Source: an uncultured Rikenellaceae bacterium (GTDB lineage Bacteria > Bacteroidota > Bacteroidia > Bacteroidales > Rikenellaceae). From it: DNA of 5,295 bases. Within the stretch, counting starts at the first letter, position 1. Each line of letters begins with the position of its first letter. Under the pieces are notes generated by a model that did not search any database, was not told the origin of the DNA, and saw only the letters and a program-made list of their open reading frames with translations. The translations under genes and the position numbers were made by a program. The stretch spans positions 1 through 5,295 of the forward strand of contig CAMQUV010000095.1 of the NCBI GenBank assembly GCA_947037995.1, in the 5' to 3' direction. This document shows positions 1 to 5,295 of this stretch, in pieces.

Positions 1-119
1 TTACCTAGATATGTATTGATAAGTGGTTTTACATCTGCTTCGCCACCGGGTAGTACCCATATATGCCAAGACCATAGTATTGTACCTTTTCCATTAGCTT
101 CGCTATAGGCGTGTAGGTA
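1..119 (-). pseudogene. Truncated fimbrillin/FISUMP-like surface protein fragment, runs off window
   Basis: Read on the minus strand, this frame is open from just after a TGA (122-120) to the window edge and contains ANGKGTILWSWHIWV followed by a proline/glycine turn (LPGGEAD). The WSWHIWV segment is one I recognise from Bacteroidetes cell-surface proteins that carry fimbrillin-like or Fibrobacter-succinogenes-major-paralogous-type domains, where it lies mid-protein before an MDRNLGA-like segment; that later segment would fall beyond position 1. No ATG, GTG or TTG precedes the motif in this frame, and no other frame upstream continues the protein, so the N-terminal part, including any lipoprotein signal, is missing. 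I infer a 5'-truncated remnant with its break near 110-120. A frameshifted or rearranged gene whose rest lies elsewhere is the alternative. Family assignment rests on one short motif. Confidence 0.5.
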
Positions 120-310
120 TCAAATTTCACAAACCACCCCCCTCAAACTCAATGTTGCGCAAAATTCTAAACCTAAACCTTTGACATTTATTGTATTATT
201 ACTGGCACTAATTAGGATTTAAAATCAAGTAACTTAACCTGTGTGTGGAAAATGTTTGCAATTCCAATACGTCAAACCAACAACCCACCAAAAACACTAA
301 GCCTTATCCG
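120..310. other. Intergenic region with no recognised gene
   Basis: This stretch follows the efflux pump stop codon. It is AT-rich and stop-rich in most frames and shows no convincing hairpin-plus-T terminator for the pump transcript. It has a short C-rich run (135-142) and a small tandem of AAACCT at 169-180. I see no RNA gene or promoter matching the Bacteroides consensus. Confidence 0.5.
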
Positions 311-1660
311 CTATTTCTTTCGGTAAATAAATATAAGACAGATATTTGTTGCAATCTCCGTCGCTGGCAATGCCAACCACCCTCCATTCTCGCTCCAAAT
401 ATAAGGGAGTATGTAAAAAAACAATGGCATAAATACAATCCCCCGAAGTATTATAATTATCATAGCTTTATTAATTTTCTCGATACTCTGAAAATATCCT
501 ATCGACAGCATATTAATAGAAAATGAAATAAAACCTATTGAAAACAATGGTAAACCGTTTCGTGCAAATTCATAAGCCGGTGTGCCCTGCTCGAGAAACA
601 TAGCCGCGATTTGAGGGGCAAACAGTACCATCATTAAGGTTAAAATCACACCGATTGCAATGCTCCAGATAAAAGAAATTCGAAAAACCTCCTTCACTCG
701 TAACATAGAACCGCTGGCGTAATTGTATGATATGATAGGCTGTGCCGACTGAGACACTGCAGTATATATCATATAAATCAATGGGAAAGTGTAACAACAG
801 ATTGAGAATGCAGCAACACCATCAGTTCCTAGTTCTCGTACGAAAACTAAATTACCACATATAATCATTATAATAACAGCACTTTGACCTATGAATGAAG
901 CACCCCCCAATTTGCACATATACCAAATATTGCGAAGGCTCATTCGTATCCCCTTGCTTGATAATTTAACCTTGATAAACCTCAACGTTGTATCTTTTCG
1001 GCATAGATAAACAAAAGCCATCACCGCCCCCAATGTATTGCCAATACTAGTAGCTATTGCAGCACCTAGCAAGCCCCAGCCAAACTCAAAAATAAATAGA
1101 TAATCAAGTATAATATTTACTACGGCCCCTATGATAGAACATTTCATTGCGTAATTAGGAGAACCATCTAAACGTATAAAGAAAGGGATACTATTCATCA
1201 AAACCCCCGTAATAAGAAAAGGGATAATCCCATACCCATATTCTCGTGCCATAGGAAGTAGCTCAGGCGAAGCACCTATGGTTATAAGCAACTCATCGAG
1301 AAATAATAACGACAGAATTGAAAGGATTACCAACACAAAAACTGCAGTAAATGTAGCCTGTGTAATTACTATACGAGCTGTTTTCAGCTTCTTATTGGCC
1401 AAGTGGATTGAAGCAAGGATTGAACCTCCCATTCCGAGCATTAGCCCAATACTTATTGCCACCGAGAAAAAAGGAGCTACTATGTTCACAGCTGCTAGAG
1501 CATTATTACCAATACCCTTACCTACAAATATGCCGTCTGTTATTATAAACAACGCCGTGGAGAACATCCCCCACAGTGTTGGAATTAATAGCTTCTTAAA
1601 TAATTTGGGGATTTCCTGATTGCCAAAATCTATGTCGTCACGTAGTTCACTTTTATTCAT
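311..1660 (-). CDS. MATE-family multidrug efflux transporter, MepA-like
   Basis: A 449-residue integral membrane protein, the usual length for a 12-helix MATE antiporter, which expels cationic drugs and dyes across the inner membrane using a sodium or proton gradient. Visible MATE features are the first-helix TDGIFVGKGIG segment (about 41-51), the NIILDYLFIF segment of helix 6 (182-191), a cytoplasmic loop around 222-245, and the start of the second half with SQSAQPIISYNYASG (303-317) and GYFQS (389-393). These resemble the MepA subgroup. The ATG overlaps the stop of the upstream AraC-type gene by 8 bp (ATGAATAA), so translation is probably coupled. There is no Shine-Dalgarno sequence; the bases before the start are A-rich, as usual in Bacteroidetes. 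The C-terminus ends in a short basic tail, and the gene appears intact. Transport of drugs is inferred from family and neighbour; the actual substrate cannot be read from sequence. Confidence 0.93.
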   Translation of the reverse strand: MNKSELRDDIDFGNQEIPKLFKKLLIPTLWGMFSTALFIITDGIFVGKGIGNNALAAVNIVAPFFSVAISIGLMLGMGGSILASIHLANKKLKTARIVITQATFTAVFVLVILSILSLLFLDELLITIGASPELLPMAREYGYGIIPFLITGVLMNSIPFFIRLDGSPNYAMKCSIIGAVVNIILDYLFIFEFGWGLLGAAIATSIGNTLGAVMAFVYLCRKDTTLRFIKVKLSSKGIRMSLRNIWYMCKLGGASFIGQSAVIIMIICGNLVFVRELGTDGVAAFSICCYTFPLIYMIYTAVSQSAQPIISYNYASGSMLRVKEVFRISFIWSIAIGVILTLMMVLFAPQIAAMFLEQGTPAYEFARNGLPLFSIGFISFSINMLSIGYFQSIEKINKAMIIIILRGIVFMPLFFYILPYIWSENGGWLALPATEIATNICLIFIYRKK

Positions 1661-2528
1661 TTCTATATTCTATTGGTATGTGTATCTCAATCTTAATTTT
1701 ACTATTTGGCTTTATATCCCCTAAATTATCTTCGTACCTCTCAAATCCATAGCTATCACGCAGGCAAAACAATTCGCTAACAAGGATTGCACTATATATA
1801 CGATTATATGTATCGTCCAACTTTGATAATTTATCATTAAACGTAAACACTATGTACTTACCACCAAGAAGGCGCTTCACCTCTATATTCCCATTGGGCT
1901 CCACATCCTGTTGCGTAGTAATACCAATAATATTATATAAATTATCATCACACGTTACATTTGGATTATTATAGAATATCCCCAAATAAGCAATATTATC
2001 AGTGACTTTACCCTGCCTTTTTAATTCGCCTAAGAGCTTTGTATAAGTTGGGAAATAATGGCGTTCACGGTAATGACCTCGCGAACCTATGTAAATAATA
2101 TTTGTCGAGGGTAACTCTACCACACGATATGTTTGCATCATACTCTCACCCTCACTGCTGTAACCGTTTTTTACAATAGGTTTTCGACTACGCCTATACT
2201 GAGTAGGCGAAATTCCGTAATGCTTGACAAACGCTTTGGTGAGCGAAGTAGGCACATTATAACCAACTCTATATGCTATGTCTGATACAGACATACTAGA
2301 ATAAAGTAGTAGTCTTGCCGCTGTCTCGACCCTTGTGCGCACAATAAACGCACCTATTGACTCTCCTATATAAGCCTTAATAATACGGTGAAAATGAAAT
2401 GAAGAAAAACCAGAGATAGTCGATAAAGTGAGTATATCAATCTCCTTATCGAGATTATCCGTAATATACTGCATTACAAGCTCAATACGATGCCTGTAAA
2501 GCTCCTCTGTGGTTAATACTTTTTTCAT
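1653..2528 (-). CDS. AraC-family regulator with C-terminal GyrI-like ligand-binding domain
   Basis: A 291-residue transcription factor. Residues about 14-113 form an AraC/XylS DNA-binding domain with two helix-turn-helix units: the first around 32-51 (LSTISGFSSFHFHRIIKAY) and the second around 81-102 (SDIAYRVGYNVPTSLTKAF), followed by the characteristic GISPTQYRR. Residues about 131-288 form a GyrI-like (AraC effector-binding) domain, with the typical GFERYED near 261-267 and an IKIEIHIPIE final strand. The N-terminal AraC plus C-terminal GyrI-like order is that of Rob-like regulators, in which the GyrI-like fold can bind hydrophobic or cationic compounds. It is the first gene of a unit with the MATE pump, and its TAA lies inside the pump's start region. 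I infer a drug-responsive activator of its own operon. The ATG was chosen because the protein begins with the expected pre-HTH helix and the next gene upstream ends 149 bp away. Confidence 0.93.
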   Translation of the reverse strand: MKKVLTTEELYRHRIELVMQYITDNLDKEIDILTLSTISGFSSFHFHRIIKAYIGESIGAFIVRTRVETAARLLLYSSMSVSDIAYRVGYNVPTSLTKAFVKHYGISPTQYRRSRKPIVKNGYSSEGESMMQTYRVVELPSTNIIYIGSRGHYRERHYFPTYTKLLGELKRQGKVTDNIAYLGIFYNNPNVTCDDNLYNIIGITTQQDVEPNGNIEVKRLLGGKYIVFTFNDKLSKLDDTYNRIYSAILVSELFCLRDSYGFERYEDNLGDIKPNSKIKIEIHIPIEYRNE

Positions 2529-2589
2529 AGTGCAAAGAACGCTATAATTTTCACAATATAGCTTTCCAAGTTTGCTAAATATTTTAACA

Positions 2590-2604
2590 ACTCTAATTTA
2601 GAGT
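2590..2604. promoter_or_regulatory. Candidate operator: 15-bp perfect inverted repeat upstream of the AraC-type gene
   Basis: ACTCTAA-T-TTAGAGT is a perfect palindrome with 7-bp arms and one central base, 61-75 bp before the regulator start. It lies between the terminator of the preceding gene and the regulator, where a promoter must be. An 8-bp word AGTGCAAA occurs both at its right edge (2602-2609) and at the regulator start (2529-2536). AraC-family proteins more often bind direct repeats, so binding by the neighbouring regulator is only a possibility. Confidence 0.3.
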
Positions 2605-2606
2605 GC

Positions 2607-2630
2607 AAAAAGTCGAACAACACCTTCGAC
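2607..2630 (-). terminator. Intrinsic terminator of the beta-propeller lipoprotein gene
   Basis: On the minus strand GTCGAA and TTCGAC form a 6-bp stem around a 7-nt loop (GGTGTTG) and are followed directly by TTTTT. It starts 47 nt after the lipoprotein stop codon, in the right orientation. The stem is short, so termination may be partial, and some read-through into the AraC-MATE unit is possible. Confidence 0.6.
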
Positions 2631-2677
2631 AATCGAACTCAGCAAAGGCCATTTGACGCTACTCCACTAAACATATA

Positions 2678-3736
2678 TTATTCCGATACTACACCGCGCA
2701 AGAGATAACTACTAGCGGCAGAATCATACGAGATATAATACAACTTATCATCGTGAAGTTCATATAGCATAGCACGTTCGGGGTAGACATAGGACACTTT
2801 ATTAACAGGATTATTACTACTATCAACCTCATATAAGACCAAATTACGCCCCGACAAATCAGGAGCCGAGCCCCCCAACAAAACCTCGCCTGTTTCTGCC
2901 AAAACCAAAACACGCCCCTCATAGGAACTAACGTCTAACACCATACTATTACTGGCAATAAATTCATAGCGCTGCTGCGGCGACATATCATATATCTCCG
3001 CAGCGGTAACAGAAACCTCCACAGAAAACTTAGAATCATCAATTGTAAACAAATTAGAGCATTCGCCACCTCCTATAACACTAACTGACAATTCACCTGC
3101 TGGCACGAACAACACCTTACCATTGTCAACACAAATACCACCAATCGACGGACGGAGCGACAGCACCACATCTGCCAAACTGACGACACCTAAACCATCA
3201 ATAAATCGGCTAGATTTCAAATCATAAACCTTAACCAGCGATTTCCCAACTCTATTGACCGTATAGAAATAGACTACCTCATCATTGAGCACAACAAATT
3301 TCTTAACTGCCGCTTTAAAGCCCGAATAAGACGCCATATACTTCCCTGCCTTATCATAAGCCAGCAACTTCGACGACATACTACACCACACATAAATATA
3401 TTTATCAGACACAAAAAGATTTGATGCCGAGACATATTCACCTGGGCCACGGCCGTTACTTCCCACTACTTTTAATTGCTCGCCATTTGTATTATATATA
3501 ATTACCTGTTTATCATTAGCCAAAACAAACGAAGTGTCCGAAAGAAAAGCAATATCATAGAGGTTACCCCCTAGTAAAGCTCTATTTTCTGACAAATGAC
3601 AAATATCAATTGCACTAAGTTCGCGCTTCGCAGATTCCTGCGAAAACACTATTGCACCGCTATCCTTATCGGGTGTGCCGCAAGATATTAGGATGAAAAC
3701 TAAAAGAAATAACAGTAAATAACGGTTCTGTTTCAT
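2678..3736 (-). CDS. 6-bladed beta-propeller lipoprotein
   Basis: A 352-residue exported lipoprotein. The N-terminus has a basic start, a hydrophobic run (7-17) and a lipobox ending LISC, so Cys19 should be lipidated. The next residues (GTPDKD) include acidic ones, which in Bacteroidota can favour surface export, but the match is weak. The mature part is built of short beta-strand repeats broken by loops, with the diagnostic GRGPGEY at 95-101, as in the Bacteroides 6-bladed beta-propeller (BF1531/DUF4934-like) families. Such proteins are abundant in gut Bacteroidales, often in paralogous clusters, and have no defined activity; ligand or protein binding at the cell surface is an inference. It is monocistronic here: it has its own promoter about 55-90 bp upstream and a terminator after it. 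The start is fixed by the signal peptide. Confidence 0.85.
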   Translation of the reverse strand: MKQNRYLLLFLLVFILISCGTPDKDSGAIVFSQESAKRELSAIDICHLSENRALLGGNLYDIAFLSDTSFVLANDKQVIIYNTNGEQLKVVGSNGRGPGEYVSASNLFVSDKYIYVWCSMSSKLLAYDKAGKYMASYSGFKAAVKKFVVLNDEVVYFYTVNRVGKSLVKVYDLKSSRFIDGLGVVSLADVVLSLRPSIGGICVDNGKVLFVPAGELSVSVIGGGECSNLFTIDDSKFSVEVSVTAAEIYDMSPQQRYEFIASNSMVLDVSSYEGRVLVLAETGEVLLGGSAPDLSGRNLVLYEVDSSNNPVNKVSYVYPERAMLYELHDDKLYYISYDSAASSYLLRGVVSE

Positions 3737-3771
3737 AATGAAAAAAATATTTTTGTTTATAATTCCACAAA

Positions 3772-3784
3772 CTCGGTTCCCGAG
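3772..3784 (-). other. Small hairpin at the predicted 5' end of the lipoprotein mRNA
   Basis: CTCGG and CCGAG form a 5-bp GC-rich stem with a 3-nt loop. It lies immediately downstream of the predicted transcription start of the lipoprotein gene, so it would sit at the very 5' end of the mRNA, where such stems can protect from decay. The function is inferred only from position. Confidence 0.3.
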
Positions 3785-3792
3785 CTTCTATG

Positions 3793-3824
3793 CAAATATA
3801 ACAATAATTTCTACATACCGCAAG
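3793..3824 (-). promoter_or_regulatory. Bacteroides-type promoter of the beta-propeller lipoprotein gene
   Basis: On the minus strand CTTG (3824-3821) is followed after exactly 20 nt by TATATTTG (3800-3793), a perfect -7 box (TAnnTTTG) and a one-mismatch -33 box (TTTG). The leader to the ATG would be about 50 nt. A perfect 10-bp palindrome, GGTTGCAACC (3824-3833), abuts the -33 box and could be an operator. Confidence 0.65.
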
Positions 3825-3839
3825 GTTGCAACCGATTAC

Positions 3840-4829
3840 CTAATGCTCCGAATTATTAAACGTAAGCGTGGTTTGTTCAAAAGCAAATCGACCGATTGCA
3901 TTCTGCGCATAATTAAATAGCATAATCATACCCTCATAATTAATCTTATCCACTACATCCCTATCGGTATGATAGTCCTTATGTATCCTCGTCGAAAACG
4001 AAAATGCAGGAACACCTTTTGCATAGAAAGATTTATAATCGGTCGGCCCTTTAGCACGAAACTCCCATATAAGGTCCAGTTGATTAGGGTTAGCAAGGGT
4101 CGAAAATATAGCAGGCGCCTCTTTGCAGGACGCTAGCCCACGAATCGTAATTCCTTTGCGCATCATCCTACCAGTCATATCAAAATTTATCATCGCAACC
4201 ACTTTATCCAACGGAGCGAGGGGATTGTTGGCATAATAGTTAGACCCCAACATTCCTATCTCTTCGGCGCTAAAGCATATGAAAATCACATCGCGCTTCA
4301 AAAGGTGTTTGAGAGCCGCCATTTCGCGCGCATATTCAATCACAAAAGCCACTCCTGAAGCATTATCATCAGCCCCACGAACAAGTGTTATATCACCTCT
4401 TTTGTTTTTCTGATACCCCATATGGTCATAGTGAGCTCCTATTATAATTGACTCGCCCTTGGGATTATTTTCCTTCGTAGCCTTTACACGAGCCACCGTA
4501 TTGAAAGTTTGGAGTGTGGCTGGCAACATATTAGTTTTTGTAAACTTTCCGTTACCCTTGGGCGTGTATAGCGTCCTTATACGCTCGGACTTCACAGTAA
4601 TTTCCTGCAGTCCATTATTGCCCATTAGTTCAACTCCCTCAATATTTTTGAGCTGCCCGACGATATACTCAACCGTTAGCGTATCGCCCTTTGTTTGGGG
4701 CACACGTCCGCCAAACTCATCCGAGGCGAGGGTGGTAATATGTTTTTCAAATCTTGATTTCAAACCGCTCTGCTGCGCATAAGATGTGATAGTAATAGTA
4801 AGGAGAATCGTAGTCAGTAGCTTTTTCAT
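3840..4829 (-). CDS. Secreted M28-family zinc metallopeptidase (aminopeptidase-like)
   Basis: A 329-residue exported peptidase. Residues 1-18 form a Sec signal peptide (MKK, hydrophobic core, cleavage after TSYA before QQ). All five zinc-site positions of family M28 are present: H133 in HYDH with D135 supporting it, D155 in GADDNASG as the bridging ligand, E189 as general base and E190 as ligand in FSAEEIG, D217 in NFDMTG, and H287 in DYHTDRD. Such co-catalytic two-zinc enzymes remove N-terminal residues from peptides; with a signal peptide and no lipobox it probably works in the periplasm or outside the cell. Length and domain order fit a single-domain M28 protein without an added PA or PDZ domain. 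Substrate preference cannot be read. The start gives a complete signal peptide and lies about 55 nt after a strong promoter. No terminator is seen before the lipoprotein gene 103 bp downstream. Confidence 0.93.
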   Translation of the reverse strand: MKKLLTTILLTITITSYAQQSGLKSRFEKHITTLASDEFGGRVPQTKGDTLTVEYIVGQLKNIEGVELMGNNGLQEITVKSERIRTLYTPKGNGKFTKTNMLPATLQTFNTVARVKATKENNPKGESIIIGAHYDHMGYQKNKRGDITLVRGADDNASGVAFVIEYAREMAALKHLLKRDVIFICFSAEEIGMLGSNYYANNPLAPLDKVVAMINFDMTGRMMRKGITIRGLASCKEAPAIFSTLANPNQLDLIWEFRAKGPTDYKSFYAKGVPAFSFSTRIHKDYHTDRDVVDKINYEGMIMLFNYAQNAIGRFAFEQTTLTFNNSEH

Positions 4830-4890
4830 ATAGAATATATAGTAATGTAATTAGGTGGTTTTTTTCGGTTTATGGATCTGCAAGTGGGTA

Positions 4891-4922
4891 CAAATATAAA
4901 TTATTTATAAGAGGTTTACAAA
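4891..4922 (-). promoter_or_regulatory. Bacteroides-type promoter of the M28 peptidase gene
   Basis: On the minus strand TTTG (4922-4919), exactly 20 nt, then TATATTTG (4898-4891): full agreement with the Bacteroides primary sigma consensus (TTTG, 19-21 nt, TAnnTTTG). An A8 tract (complement of 4930-4937) lies just upstream of the -33 box, in the place of an UP-like element. The expected leader is about 55 nt. Confidence 0.75.
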
Positions 4923-4965
4923 CGCATTGTTTTTTTTGATAAGAGCAAAACACGCTTTCAGAGGT

Positions 4966-5178
4966 TGTGGATAACTCCGGCTGGCAATTAAAATATGGTT
5001 CTGCCCCCCAGCGGCGGTGCTAACAGCACACGAAATTTGCCTGTCAGCACGCTAGCAATTCTAACTTTGGATGCTATCAGCCAGCGAGCCAAAGGTGCCA
5101 ACGGCACTCGAGTTTTGCCCCTTGCGAAGGCTCGGTGGCAACGCCACTTGAAGATTGCCTATCGGGGTTATCTCCACA
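4966..5178. repeat. GC-richer segment bracketed by an imperfect inverted pair
   Basis: The left flank TGTGGATAACTCCG (4966-4979) and the right flank CGGGGTTATCTCCACA (5163-5178) are inverted copies of each other, differing by a 2-nt insertion and one substitution. The 213 bp they enclose are visibly richer in GC than the neighbouring genes and hold the hairpin repeats described separately. No transposase is present. It could be a small non-autonomous mobile element or a structured intergenic repeat; no flanking target duplication is obvious to me. The 63-codon open frame on the plus strand here (4995-5186) has no recognisable domain and is best explained by the composition. Confidence 0.4.
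5016..5159. repeat. Three 26-bp hairpin repeats with compensatory stem changes
   Basis: Copies lie at 5016-5041, 5094-5119 and 5134-5159. Each starts GGTG, two variable bases, AAC, two variable bases, CAC, then a GA-containing spacer and TTGCC, and all three are exactly 26 bp. The variable bases are CT/AG, CC/GG and GC/GC, so each copy keeps a perfect 5-bp stem with an AAC loop. Spacing is 78 and 40 bp; weaker half-matches at about 4979-5005 and 5057-5082 suggest five original units with a period near 40 bp. The units differ too much and lie too irregularly to be CRISPR. The function is unknown. Confidence 0.6.
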
Positions 5179-5202
5179 GGCTTTGACTCATAAGTAATTG
5201 GC

Positions 5203-5295
5203 CTAGGCGAATCCAAGAATATCGAAGGCCTCCCCACAGTCGTGGTCGGAAGATTGTTTGGCGGCTAAAAATTCGACTCGGCGGATGTCGATGCT
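5203..5295 (-). CDS. Possible C-terminal end of a gene entering from beyond the window
   Basis: The minus strand is open from the window edge to TAG (5205-5203), giving 30 residues that include RRVEF and AAKQSSDHDCGEAF. The orientation matches the other genes. I do not recognise a domain. A second minus-strand frame over the same bases is also open, so openness alone is weak evidence, and the stretch may instead belong to the adjacent repeat region. Confidence 0.25.
   Translation of the reverse strand, partial: SIDIRRVEFLAAKQSSDHDCGEAFDILGFA

Noticed and set aside
27..130. Short minus-strand frame starting GTG (about 34 codons) after a G-rich stretch
   Set aside because: It overlaps the WSWHIWV frame in a different register, and Bacteroidetes do not rely on G-rich ribosome binding sites; no recognisable protein.
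570..797. 75-codon frame on the minus strand
   Set aside because: It lies wholly inside the MATE gene in another register and has no recognisable features.
2541..2569. TTGGAA, 17 nt, TATAGC before the AraC-type gene, resembling an E. coli sigma70 promoter
   Set aside because: The Bacteroidota primary sigma factor uses a different consensus and the -10-like box is only about 12 bp from the ATG.
3738..3920. 60-codon plus-strand frame over the propeller promoter and peptidase 3' end
   Set aside because: It runs across a well-supported minus-strand promoter and the peptidase C-terminus; no domain seen.
4966..4974. TGTGGATAA, an exact match (complement) to the DnaA box TTATCCACA
   Set aside because: There is only one exact box; the second (5168-5178) carries an insertion. 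No AT-rich unwinding cluster with further boxes and no dnaA or dnaN neighbour is seen, so an origin is not supported.
5016..5159. CRISPR array
   Set aside because: Units are not identical, spacing is 78 and 40 bp with related rather than unique sequence between them, and no cas genes are present.
5016..5178. Integron attC site
   Set aside because: The required RYYYAAC and GTTRRRY core pair was looked for and not found in a consistent arrangement.
4995..5186. 63-codon open frame on the plus strand
   Set aside because: It spans the hairpin repeats, has no recognisable domain and opposes all other genes; GC-richer composition explains its openness.

Overview
The window looks like a chromosomal stretch from a Bacteroidales member of the Bacteroidota. 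The support is AT-rich DNA, lack of Shine-Dalgarno sequences before the starts, two promoters matching the Bacteroides-type consensus (TTTG, about 20 nt, then TAnnTTTG), a 6-bladed beta-propeller lipoprotein and a protein fragment with the WSWHIWV motif common in Bacteroidetes surface proteins. The genus cannot be fixed from the sequence; a Rikenellaceae/Alistipes-like host is only a guess.

All four intact genes lie on the minus strand. In transcription order, from the right, they are: a secreted M28 zinc peptidase (4829 to 3840) with a near-perfect promoter; a lipoprotein with a 6-bladed beta-propeller (3736 to 2678) with its own promoter and a hairpin-plus-U terminator; then a two-gene unit made of an AraC-type regulator with a C-terminal GyrI-like ligand-binding domain (2528 to 1653) and a MATE/MepA-type multidrug efflux pump (1660 to 311). 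The regulator and pump overlap by 8 bp (ATGAATAA), so this is very probably a drug-sensing regulator co-translated with its export pump.

The left end (1-119, minus) holds an N-terminally truncated fragment of a Bacteroidetes surface protein (fimbrillin/FISUMP-like) that runs off the window; it has no start codon and looks like a remnant. Positions 120-310 show no gene.

The right end (about 4966-5295) is the least ordinary part. It is visibly richer in GC than its surroundings and carries three 26-bp copies of a hairpin repeat (GTGNN-AAC-NNCAC) whose stem bases vary in a compensated way. Two weaker copies suggest a degenerate array with a period near 40 bp. The array is bracketed by an imperfect inverted pair (TGTGGATAAC... 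and ...GTTATCTCCACA). I read this as an undescribed interspersed or structured repeat rather than a protein gene. A short open C-terminal tail (5203-5295, minus) enters from beyond the right edge and may be coding or part of the same repeat.
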